From Pseudomonadota bacterium (GTDB taxonomy: Bacteria; Pseudomonadota; Alphaproteobacteria; Rhizobiales; Xanthobacteraceae): DNA of 24,307 nucleotides. The stretch spans positions 1-24,307 of the forward strand of contig JAEZFA010000161.1 in assembly GCA_023417665.1 (NCBI GenBank). Reading direction: 5' to 3'. Shown in pieces: positions 7,484-14,538 of this stretch. Numbering within the stretch: position 1 is the stretch's first letter; each line of letters opens with the position of its first letter. Position numbers and translations under genes: made by a program. The notes beneath the pieces are model-generated. The model saw only the letters and a list, made by a program, of their open reading frames with translations. It had not been told where the DNA came from and did not search any database.

Positions 7484-8980
7484 TCACTTCATCGTGGGGA
7501 TCGTGAATTCCGCGCCGCCCTTGATGCCGGAGGGCCAGCGCGAGGTAACGGTCTTGGTCTTCGTGTAGAAGCGCACCGAATCCGGCCCGTGCTGGTTGAG
7601 GTCGCCGAAGCCCGAGCGCTTCCAGCCGCCGAAGGTGTGATAGGCGAGCGGCACCGGAATCGCGAAGTTGATGCCGACCATGCCGACATTCACCTTGCTC
7701 GCGAAATCGCGTGCGGCGTCGCCGTCGCGCGTGAAGATCGCAACGCCGTTGCCGAATTCATGGTCGTTCGCGAGCTTGAGACCTTCGTCGTAGTCTTTCG
7801 CGCGGACCACCGAAAGCACGGGGCCGAAAATCTCTTCCTTGTAGATGCGCATGTCCGGCGTCACTTCGTCGAACAGGCAGCCGCCCATATAGAAGCCCTT
7901 CTCGTATCCCTGCATCTTGAAGCCGCGGCCGTCGACCTTCAGCTTGGCGCCTTCCTGGATGCCGATTTCGACGTAGTTCTTCACTTTCTCGAGGTGCGCG
8001 CGCGTCACGAGCGGCGGAATGTCCGCGCCGGCATCGGTGGACGGACCGATCTTGAGGCTCTCGACCCGCGGGATGAGCTTCTCCACCAGCCGGTCCGCGG
8101 TTTCCTTGCCCACGGGCACGGCAACCGAAATCGCCATGCAGCGCTCGCCGGCCGAGCCGTAGCCCGCGCCGATCAGCGCGTCGACGGCCTGATCCATGTC
8201 GGCGTCCGGCATCACGATCATGTGGTTCTTGGCGCCGCCGAAGCACTGCACGCGCTTCCCGCTCGCGGTACCGCGCGTATAGATGTATTCGGCAATCGGC
8301 GTGGAGCCGACGAAGCCGATCGCGCGGATGTCCGGGTCGTCCAGGATCGCATCGACCGCTTCCTTGTCGCCGTTGACGACATTGAGCACGCCGGCAGGCA
8401 GTCCCGCTTCCAGCATCAGCTCCGCGAGCCGCATCGGCACGCCCGGATCGCGCTCGGAAGGCTTCAGGATGAAGGCATTGCCGCAGGCGATCGCCGGCGC
8501 GAATTTCCACATCGGGATCATCGCCGGAAAGTTGAACGGCGTAATGCCCGCGACCACGCCGAGCGGCTGGCGCATCGAATAGATGTCGATGCTCGGGCCG
8601 GCCCCGTCCGAGAACTCGCCCTTCATCAGATGAGGAATGCCGCAGGCAAATTCGACCACCTCGACGCCGCGCTGGATGTCGCCCTTGGCATCGGCGACCG
8701 TCTTGCCGTGCTCGCGGGCGAGCATGTCGGCGAGCGCGTCGGTTTCCTTGGCGATCAGTTCGAGAAACTTGAACAGCACCCGCGCGCGCCGCTGCGGGTT
8801 GGTCGCGGCCCAGCCGGGCTGCGCGGCCCTGGCGTTCTCGACGGCGGCGCGAACCTCTGCCTTGGTCGCCAGCGCGACCTTCCCGATGATGTCGCCGGTC
8901 ATCGGCTGGAAGACATCGCCGGTGCGGCCAGATGTCCCCTTAACATGCTTACCGCCGATGAAATGACCGATCTCGCGCAT
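7484..8980 (-). CDS. mmsA: CoA-acylating methylmalonate-semialdehyde dehydrogenase
   Basis: Converts methylmalonate semialdehyde to propionyl-CoA, or malonate semialdehyde to acetyl-CoA, with NAD and CoA, in valine, beta-alanine, inositol and pyrimidine breakdown. The 498-residue ALDH-fold protein has TPFNFPAMIPMW (residues 147-158), KPSERDPG, the FVGSTPIAEYIY loop, the MMSDH-specific CFGGAKNHMIVMPDAD in place of the usual LELGGK glutamate, and catalytic Cys281 in GERCMAIS. The C-terminal AYHTFGGWKRSGFGDLNQHG is also typical. AGGAGG lies 9 bases before ATG 8980. One small oddity is IPPLVT where relatives usually have GPLVT. It leads an operon with the GST gene and is convergent with the ydfG-like gene. 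Confidence 0.95.
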   Translation of the reverse strand: MREIGHFIGGKHVKGTSGRTGDVFQPMTGDIIGKVALATKAEVRAAVENARAAQPGWAATNPQRRARVLFKFLELIAKETDALADMLAREHGKTVADAKGDIQRGVEVVEFACGIPHLMKGEFSDGAGPSIDIYSMRQPLGVVAGITPFNFPAMIPMWKFAPAIACGNAFILKPSERDPGVPMRLAELMLEAGLPAGVLNVVNGDKEAVDAILDDPDIRAIGFVGSTPIAEYIYTRGTASGKRVQCFGGAKNHMIVMPDADMDQAVDALIGAGYGSAGERCMAISVAVPVGKETADRLVEKLIPRVESLKIGPSTDAGADIPPLVTRAHLEKVKNYVEIGIQEGAKLKVDGRGFKMQGYEKGFYMGGCLFDEVTPDMRIYKEEIFGPVLSVVRAKDYDEGLKLANDHEFGNGVAIFTRDGDAARDFASKVNVGMVGINFAIPVPLAYHTFGGWKRSGFGDLNQHGPDSVRFYTKTKTVTSRWPSGIKGGAEFTIPTMK

Positions 8981-9029
8981 CGCGTATTCCTCCTGAAAGT
9001 GCAGCGTTTTCCGCCGTTTTGGTCCGTTC

Positions 9030-9044
9030 TTAACGGTCCCTTAG
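9030..9044. promoter_or_regulatory. Near-consensus CtrA box 1 upstream of motA and mmsA
   Basis: TTAA-CGGTCCC-TTAG: one base off TTAA-N7-TTAA. It lies 50 bases upstream of the mmsA start on the minus strand and about 170 bases upstream of the motA start. Alone it would be weak, but a second site of the same form occurs 89 bases nearer motA. Confidence 0.4.
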
Positions 9045-9118
9045 CATTGTCCTAGCGTAGCGTCCGGTCCCGCGAAAGGCCGCAGATGACAAAGGATCGG
9101 TGCGGGATATCCCGTCAT

Positions 9119-9133
9119 TTAACGCCTTCTTAG
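9119..9133. promoter_or_regulatory. Near-consensus CtrA box 2 upstream of motA
   Basis: TTAA-CGCCTTC-TTAG, again one base off the consensus and in the same variant form as box 1. It ends 78 bases before the motA start codon, a reasonable place for an activator or repressor site on that promoter. Confidence 0.45.
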
Positions 9134-9211
9134 GCGCGCGTCGCTAACCATCGGACGCAAGAGAGTATTGCGGCTCCAGAATGGGAGCCCGCGCGTAACG
9201 GGAGAACCCTG

Positions 9212-9982
9212 ATGGATCTGGCAACAGGCATCGGCCTGATTTTTGGGTCGATTATCGTCGTCGCGCTGATCCTGATGGGAGGCGATCTCGGGACCTTCGT
9301 GGACTCGCACGCCGCGATCGTGATTTTCGGCGGTTCGGCCGCCGCGACGCTGATCCGCTTTCCGCTGTCCTCGATGATGCACGGGCTGCCGCTCGGTGCG
9401 AAATATGCCTTCACCATGCGCCGCATGACGCAGCTCGAACTCGTCGACGAGATCGCGCGTCTTGCCGAGGTTGCGCGCAAGTCCGGTCCGCTCGGTCTGG
9501 AAAAGGAAGAAGTGGAAGACCCGTTTCTTGCCAAGGGCGTTCGTTACGTCGCCGACGGCTACGACTCCGCCTTCATCCGCGACGCGATGGAGCGCGAGCG
9601 CGAAACCTTCTTCATGCATCTCGACGAAGGCCAGAAGATTTACCGCGCCATCGGCGACTGCGCACCGGCCTTCGGCATGGTCGGCACGCTGATCGGCATG
9701 GTGCAGATGTTCGCGAACATGTCCGATCCCTCCAAGCTCGGTCCTTACATGGCGATCGCGCTGCTCGCGACGCTTTACGGCGCGGTGCTTGCCAACCTGG
9801 TCTGTCTGCCAATTGCCGACAAGCTCCAGGTCAAGCTGCACGACGAGGAAACCAACCGCACGCTCATCATCGACGGCGTGCTGATGATCCGCGAGGCCAA
9901 GAGCCCGGCAATCGTGCGCGAGATGCTGGTGGCCTATCTGCCGGAACGGCATCACCAGCAGCCGGAGGCCGTGCCCGCCTGA
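9212..9982 (+). CDS. motA: MotA/PomA-type flagellar stator protein
   Basis: Ion-channel stator subunit that, with MotB, drives flagellar rotation from the inner membrane. The start MDLATGIGLIFG closely resembles PomA-type proteins, the 256-residue length is normal, and four hydrophobic helices are visible (about 1-22, 33-50, 150-170, 180-203). The conserved channel segments APAFGMVGTLIGMVQMF (Pro152, Thr159) and YGAVLANLVCLPIADKL (Pro200) are intact; Thr159 and Thr187 match positions linked to Na+ use in PomA, so Na+ coupling is possible though not proven. GGAG lies 7 bases before the ATG. motB follows 30 bases downstream. No other flagellar gene is in the window. A MotA/TolQ/ExbB-family role outside flagella cannot be excluded. 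Confidence 0.88.
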   Translation: MDLATGIGLIFGSIIVVALILMGGDLGTFVDSHAAIVIFGGSAAATLIRFPLSSMMHGLPLGAKYAFTMRRMTQLELVDEIARLAEVARKSGPLGLEKEEVEDPFLAKGVRYVADGYDSAFIRDAMERERETFFMHLDEGQKIYRAIGDCAPAFGMVGTLIGMVQMFANMSDPSKLGPYMAIALLATLYGAVLANLVCLPIADKLQVKLHDEETNRTLIIDGVLMIREAKSPAIVREMLVAYLPERHHQQPEAVPA

Positions 9983-10012
9983 TCGCGGGCAGGCTAGGGA
10001 ACGGGTTCGGGT

Positions 10013-10849
10013 ATGGCGGTCAAGCGCAGACACGGCGGAGGCCACGGTGGCGGTCACGGCTGGTTCGTAACCTTCGCCGATCTGATGGCGCTCATGATGG
10101 CCTTCTTCGTCATGATCGCGGCCTATTCGACCATGGACAAGGAGAAGATGAAGCTGATGACCGGCTCGATGCGCGATGCCTTCGGCACGCAGCGCGACAA
10201 CCGGTTTACCGGCATGGTTGAAGTCGACGGCCTGCCGACACGGCCGAAACTGCAGAACGCAAAGAAGAATCTTCGCCCCGAGGAAACCAGCGAAACGCCG
10301 GGCAAGGACGAGCAGGACAACGATCTCGTGCAGGGCCTGAAGGCGATCAAGGATCGCCAGTTTGCGCTCGCCGCGGCGAGCCTGCGCCAGGCGTTGCAGG
10401 ATCTGCCGGAGATCGCCGAACTCTCGAAGCACATTCTCTTCACCGAGACCAAGGAAGGCCTGAACCTCGAAATCGTGGATCAGGACGGCCGCTCGATGTT
10501 CCCCGAAGGCGCGAAGGAGCCTTACGAGCGGACCCGCAGGCTGCTGGTGAAGATCGCGGAGACTATCCGCGCCATGCCGAACCGCGTCATCATCACGGGT
10601 CACACCGCGGCGCTGCGCACGCCGCCCAAGGGCGACTACGGCTCGTTCGATCTTTCCGCCGACCGCGCCAATGCCGTCCGCGCCATTCTGCAGGCCGCCG
10701 GCGTACGCGCGCAGCAGATCGGGATGGTCGCGGGCCGCGCCGACAGCGACCCGCTGTTCCCGGAAGACCCCTATATGGCCGCCAACCGGCGGGTAACGAT
10801 CACGCTGATGAAAGAAGCGCCGGTCGCGCCGCCCAATCTGCGTCCGTGA
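10013..10849 (+). CDS. motB: MotB-type stator protein with OmpA-like peptidoglycan-binding domain
   Basis: Stator partner of MotA that anchors to peptidoglycan. A short Gly/His-rich cytoplasmic start (HGGGHGGGHG, residues 7-16) leads into a single membrane helix (17-37), WFVTFADLMALMMAFFVM, with Asp23 at the proton/sodium-carrying position. A long, charged periplasmic linker follows (about 45-140), then an OmpA-like domain with VIITGHTAA (192-200), LSADRANAVR and the AANRRVTITL end (256-265). The 278-residue length is normal. It lies 30 bases after motA. The pair encodes the full stator and nothing else of the flagellum. Confidence 0.88.
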   Translation: MAVKRRHGGGHGGGHGWFVTFADLMALMMAFFVMIAAYSTMDKEKMKLMTGSMRDAFGTQRDNRFTGMVEVDGLPTRPKLQNAKKNLRPEETSETPGKDEQDNDLVQGLKAIKDRQFALAAASLRQALQDLPEIAELSKHILFTETKEGLNLEIVDQDGRSMFPEGAKEPYERTRRLLVKIAETIRAMPNRVIITGHTAALRTPPKGDYGSFDLSADRANAVRAILQAAGVRAQQIGMVAGRADSDPLFPEDPYMAANRRVTITLMKEAPVAPPNLRP

Positions 10850-10909
10850 ACGCTTGACCCCGCGGCTGCGCCGACGCATCTAGGCGCACTCCCGATGGAG
10901 CGTGCCGCA

Positions 10910-11236
10910 ATGTCTGACCCCGCAGTGGAAGACCTCACGGTAGAGCAGGTGAAAGCCGGCATCGAAGACGGTTCGATCCTGCTGGTCGACGTCCGCGAGC
11001 CCAACGAGCTCGAAGCCGAGCGCATTCCCGGCGCCGTCGATTTTCCGCTCTCCACTTTCGATCCCGCGGCGTTGCCCGATCCGGAAGGAAAGAGGCTGGT
11101 CTTTTCCTGCCGCTCCGGCCGCCGCTCGGTGACGGCAAGCAAGGCCGCGCAGGCCGCCGGGCTGTCCTATGGCGCTCATATGGCTGGCGGGATTCTTGCC
11201 TGGAAGGCCGCAGGTTTCGACACCGAAACCGGCTGA
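10910..11236 (+). CDS. Single-domain rhodanese-like sulfurtransferase
   Basis: Small cytosolic rhodanese-fold protein of 108 residues, likely a sulfur carrier or thiosulfate sulfurtransferase. It has LLVDVREPNELEAERIPGA (residues 24-42) and the active-site loop FSCRSGRRS with Cys67, then the terminal HMAGGILAWKAAGF, all standard. ATG 10910 has TGGAG about 9 bases upstream and gives a normal start; an in-frame ATG at 10895 would add five residues with a poorer site. It follows motB by 60 bases and precedes the PotF-like gene by 81 bases. Its partner is not evident from context. Confidence 0.88.
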   Translation: MSDPAVEDLTVEQVKAGIEDGSILLVDVREPNELEAERIPGAVDFPLSTFDPAALPDPEGKRLVFSCRSGRRSVTASKAAQAAGLSYGAHMAGGILAWKAAGFDTETG

Positions 11237-11317
11237 CACCGGGGCAGCTTCCCGCGGTTGAGAAGTCCGCGATTGCCGACTACGTTCCCCGCGAATTTTG
11301 CCGAGGAGAGGCCTGCA

Positions 11318-12439
11318 ATGTACGCCCGGATTTTCGTAGTGACGGCATTCGTGCTGGCGGCACTGGCCGCAGCAATGATTGCGCCGGCTGCAGTCGCGCA
11401 GGAGCGCGTCGTGAATGTCTACAACTGGTCGGATTATATCGATCCGAAGGTGCTCGAGGACTTCACGAAGGAAACCGGCATCAAGGTCCGCTACGACACG
11501 TTCGACTCCAACGAGATCGTCGAAGCGAAGTTGCTCGCGGGAAAAACCGGCTACGACGTCGTGGTGCCCGGATCGACCGTGCTGCGCCGGCTGATTTCGG
11601 TCGGCCTGTTTCAGAAGCTCGACAAGTCGAAGATCCCGAACCTGCAATATGCCTGGCCGGAGATCACGCAACGTCTGGCGGCATACGACCCTGGCAACGA
11701 CTATGCCGTGAACTACATGTGGGGCACGACCGGCATCGGCTACAACGTCGCGAAGGTGAAGGAACGCCTTGGCGACGTTGCGGTCGATAGCTGGGACATA
11801 TTCTTCAAGCCGGAAAATCTTGAAAAGTTGCGCAGCTGCGGCGTGCATGTGCTGGATACGGCCGAGGAGTTGCTGCCTGCCGCGCTGAAATATCTCGGCC
11901 TCGACCCGGATTCGAAGAACGCCGCGGAGATCGAGAAGGCCGGCGCGCTGCTCCTGAAACTCCGGCCGAACATTCAGAAATTTCATTCGTCGGAATATCT
12001 GAACGCGCTCGCCAACGGCGAAATTTGCCTCGTGGTCGGCTGGTCGGGCGATGTGTTCCAGGCCAAGGCCCGCGCGAAGGAAGCCGCCGAAAAGACCGGC
12101 AAGCCGGTCGTCGACATCGACTACATCGTGCCGAAGGAAGGCGCGCAGATCTGGTTCGATTCCTTCTCGATCCCGAAGGATGCGCCGAATCCGGAAGCGG
12201 CCTACGCCTTCATCAACTTCATGATGCGGCCCGACATTGCCGCGCGCAACACGAACTTCGTTGCCTATGCGAGCGGAAACCTCGCCGCGCAAAAGTCGAT
12301 CGATAAGGAAATTCTCGACAACCCGGCGATCTATCCGTCCGCCGAGGTGTTCAAGCGGCTCTATACGGTGACGCCTTATCCGCCGCAGTTGCAGCGGACG
12401 GTTACGCGGGTCTGGACGCGGGTGAAAACCGGGCGATAG
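11318..12439 (+). CDS. PotF-like putrescine/polyamine periplasmic binding protein (orphan)
   Basis: Periplasmic receptor of the spermidine/putrescine family, 373 residues, closely parallel to E. coli PotF. Signal peptide is residues 1-27 (cut near AAVAQ). The amine-binding residues are recognisable: Trp37, Ser38, Asp39, Tyr40 in YNWSDY, Ser86, Glu184, Trp242 and Asp245 in GWSGDVF, Asp281 and Tyr317. A Trp (279) seems to replace a ligand-contacting Phe of E. coli PotF, which may shift specificity. ATG 11318 follows GAGGAGAGG; an in-frame ATG at 11258 would put 20 extra residues ahead of the signal peptide. No ATPase or permease gene lies beside it, so it is an orphan. Its stop is only 4 bases from the convergent acyltransferase stop. 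Confidence 0.9.
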   Translation: MYARIFVVTAFVLAALAAAMIAPAAVAQERVVNVYNWSDYIDPKVLEDFTKETGIKVRYDTFDSNEIVEAKLLAGKTGYDVVVPGSTVLRRLISVGLFQKLDKSKIPNLQYAWPEITQRLAAYDPGNDYAVNYMWGTTGIGYNVAKVKERLGDVAVDSWDIFFKPENLEKLRSCGVHVLDTAEELLPAALKYLGLDPDSKNAAEIEKAGALLLKLRPNIQKFHSSEYLNALANGEICLVVGWSGDVFQAKARAKEAAEKTGKPVVDIDYIVPKEGAQIWFDSFSIPKDAPNPEAAYAFINFMMRPDIAARNTNFVAYASGNLAAQKSIDKEILDNPAIYPSAEVFKRLYTVTPYPPQLQRTVTRVWTRVKTGR

Positions 12440-12443
12440 CGCT

Positions 12444-13427
12444 TTACCGCCAGCGGCGGTGCAGCCAGAGCCATTGCTCGGGATATTCGCGAACCCAGCC
12501 CTCGAACACGTCGGAAATTTTCTGCGTCGCCGTCTTGATGTCGATCTTGCCTTCGGCGTCGCGCGGCAATTGCAGCTCTTCGGTCAGTTCCAGCCTGAAG
12601 CGATTGCCGGGAAGGCGGATCGCACGGACCGCGTGGACCGGGCAGTCCACGTTGCGCGCAAGCCGCGCGGGCAGGGGACTGGCCCGCGTCGCGCGCCCGA
12701 ACATCGTGACCTCGATGCCGCTGCTGAAATACTGGTCGACGACCAGCCCGAGATGACGGCCTTCTTGCAGCACGCTCGTCATCGTGAAGACGGAATGCTT
12801 GTTCGAACTGATCAGCTCCGCCATCACTCCGGTGCGGGTTTCGCGCACCAGTTCGGCAAAGCCGCGATTGGCCGGCGGCTTGAACACCACCGCGGTATCG
12901 AGGCCGTGCGCCGCGGCCGCGACGGCAGGAAGCTCCCAGTTCGCAAGATGCGCGGAAACGAAGATTGCCGGCTTTCCGTCGTCGCGAAGCTGGTTATAGA
13001 GCTCCATGGTGCGCGGAGTGAATTCGATCCGGCCGACATTGGGCCGTTCCGGATCGAAGTCCCACATTTTTTGCAGATGCACGAATTCGCCCGCGACCCG
13101 GCCGAGATTTTCCCAGACCCCGCGCACGATCTCCTCGATTTCTTCCGTGGATTTTTCCGGGAAGGCGGCGACGAGGTTTCTGCGCGCGATCTTCGAGTTA
13201 GGCAGCAGGGGGCCGAGCCGCCGCGCCGTTCTTCCTGCGAGGTTCGAGGACCGGTCGGGGCCGAGCAGCCGCAGCAGCGCGATGATGGCTCGCACCAGAA
13301 GCGTAACGATGAAATCGCGCAGCCAGCCGAGCGGCCATAACAGCCATTCGACGGAACGATAGGCCTTCTCCACCCAAGGATATTTCAAGCGCCAGTATTT
13401 GAGCTTGATCTTGAACGGAACGCCCAT
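12444..13427 (-). CDS. lpxXL: Lipid A very-long-chain acyltransferase (LpxXL, HtrB/LpxL family)
   Basis: Transfers the very-long-chain hydroxy fatty acid from AcpXL to lipid A at the inner membrane. An N-terminal hydrophobic stretch (about residues 28-55) is followed by the family's catalytic HX4E motif, H160-LANW-E165, preceded by IFVSA. LGLVVDQYFSSGIEV and the C-terminal EYPEQWLWLHRRW are also typical of LpxL-type acyltransferases. At 327 residues the length is normal. It is the last gene of the acpXL operon, starting 2 bases after the dehydrogenase stop, which is where lpxXL lies in Rhizobium and Sinorhizobium. The assignment to lpxXL rather than a general lpxL rests on that position. Confidence 0.88.
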   Translation of the reverse strand: MGVPFKIKLKYWRLKYPWVEKAYRSVEWLLWPLGWLRDFIVTLLVRAIIALLRLLGPDRSSNLAGRTARRLGPLLPNSKIARRNLVAAFPEKSTEEIEEIVRGVWENLGRVAGEFVHLQKMWDFDPERPNVGRIEFTPRTMELYNQLRDDGKPAIFVSAHLANWELPAVAAAAHGLDTAVVFKPPANRGFAELVRETRTGVMAELISSNKHSVFTMTSVLQEGRHLGLVVDQYFSSGIEVTMFGRATRASPLPARLARNVDCPVHAVRAIRLPGNRFRLELTEELQLPRDAEGKIDIKTATQKISDVFEGWVREYPEQWLWLHRRWR

Positions 13428-13429
13428 GG

Positions 13430-14452
13430 TCAGAAGCGGACCACGATCTTGCCGAATACCTTGCGGCTCTCGAGACGCTCCAGTCCTTTCTCGAACTCGG
13501 CGAGCGGCAACTCGGTGTCGATCACGGGTTTGACGCCGCGTGCGATCTTGTCGAGCGCATTTGCGATGTTGCTCATCGTGAAGCCGAACGAGCCGAAAAT
13601 CTTGTACTGCTGCTGGAAGAGCTGCATCAGGTTCATCTGCACGGTCGGGCCGGAGGTCGAGCCGCAGGTGACGAGCCGCCCGCCTTTCTTCATCGAAAGC
13701 AGCGAGCCGTTCCAGGTTTCCGCGCCGGTATGCTCGAAGACGACGTCCACGCCCTTCTTCTTCGTGAGCTTTCGCACCACGCCCTCGAAGCGGTCCTTGC
13801 GGTAATTGATGACCTCGTCGGCGCCGAGCGCCTTGGCTTTGGCGGCCTTCTCGTCGTCGCCGACGGTCGTGTAAACCGTGGCGCCGATGTCTTTCGCAAG
13901 CCGGATCGCCGCGGAACCGATTCCCGAACCGCCGGCCTGCACCAGCACGACTTCACCTTGTTCGAGCTTCGCATTGTCGAAGAACATGTGCTCGACGGTG
14001 GCGAAGGTCAGCGGCGCGCAGGAGGCGTCGACCGGGGAAACGCCGGCTGGAACCCTGATCACGAGGCGCGCCGGCCAGTTGTAGAGATCCTGCGCATAGC
14101 CATCGACATGGAAGCCGGCTAGCCCCGAGACATTCTCGCAGAGATTGTCGCGGCCCTGACTGCAGGCTTTGCAGTGCCCGCAGGCGAGCGCACCATAAGG
14201 CACCACCGGATCGCCGACTTTGAAGCCGGTCACGCCTTCACCGACCGCAGCGATCTCGCCGGATGCTTCCGCGCCGACCACGAGCGGCATTTTGCGTTTG
14301 GCGAATGCCATGCCGCGCCAGCCCCAGACGTCGATATGATTCAGCGCAACCGCATGCGTGCGAATCTGCACTTCGCCCGGCGCGGGCGGAGCCGGCGCAT
14401 CGACCTCGGATATTTCGAGCTTGCGGTCTCCAAGCAAACGCAATGCGCGCAT
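13430..14452 (-). CDS. Zinc-type MDR dehydrogenase of the acpXL cluster (Adh2XL-like)
   Basis: Medium-chain NADP(H)-dependent oxidoreductase, 340 residues, thought to reduce the enoyl intermediate in very-long-chain fatty acid synthesis, by analogy to the rhizobial cluster. It has a structural zinc site (C91-x2-C94-x2-C97-x7-C105) and a Rossmann AGGSGIGSAAIRLA (173-186). The usual catalytic zinc ligands appear absent: Asn38 and Ala61 (GAEASG) stand where zinc alcohol dehydrogenases have Cys and His, so it resembles quinone/enoyl reductases. ATG 14452 is preceded by GGAAAG; a TTG at 14473 would add seven residues. It sits 86 bases after the KAS gene, the largest gap in the operon. Confidence 0.85.
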   Translation of the reverse strand: MRALRLLGDRKLEISEVDAPAPPAPGEVQIRTHAVALNHIDVWGWRGMAFAKRKMPLVVGAEASGEIAAVGEGVTGFKVGDPVVPYGALACGHCKACSQGRDNLCENVSGLAGFHVDGYAQDLYNWPARLVIRVPAGVSPVDASCAPLTFATVEHMFFDNAKLEQGEVVLVQAGGSGIGSAAIRLAKDIGATVYTTVGDDEKAAKAKALGADEVINYRKDRFEGVVRKLTKKKGVDVVFEHTGAETWNGSLLSMKKGGRLVTCGSTSGPTVQMNLMQLFQQQYKIFGSFGFTMSNIANALDKIARGVKPVIDTELPLAEFEKGLERLESRKVFGKIVVRF

Positions 14453-14538
14453 AGGCGTCTTTCCAGTAAACAATGCGGGAAGGCGGATGCCGCACGGGGT
14501 AGGCCAGCCGGGCCTCCGGCGTCAACTCCGGCGATGCC

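Noticed and set aside
7463..9055. 530-residue open frame on the plus strand across mmsA
   Set aside because: It is antisense to a clear mmsA gene; its His/Arg/Asp-rich sequence is what high-GC codon usage gives on the opposite strand and matches no family.
9119..10879. 586-residue minus-strand frame across motAB
   Set aside because: Spans two real genes on the other strand and has shadow-type composition.
10880..12292. 470-residue minus-strand frame across the rhodanese and potF-like genes
   Set aside because: Antisense shadow of two well-supported genes.
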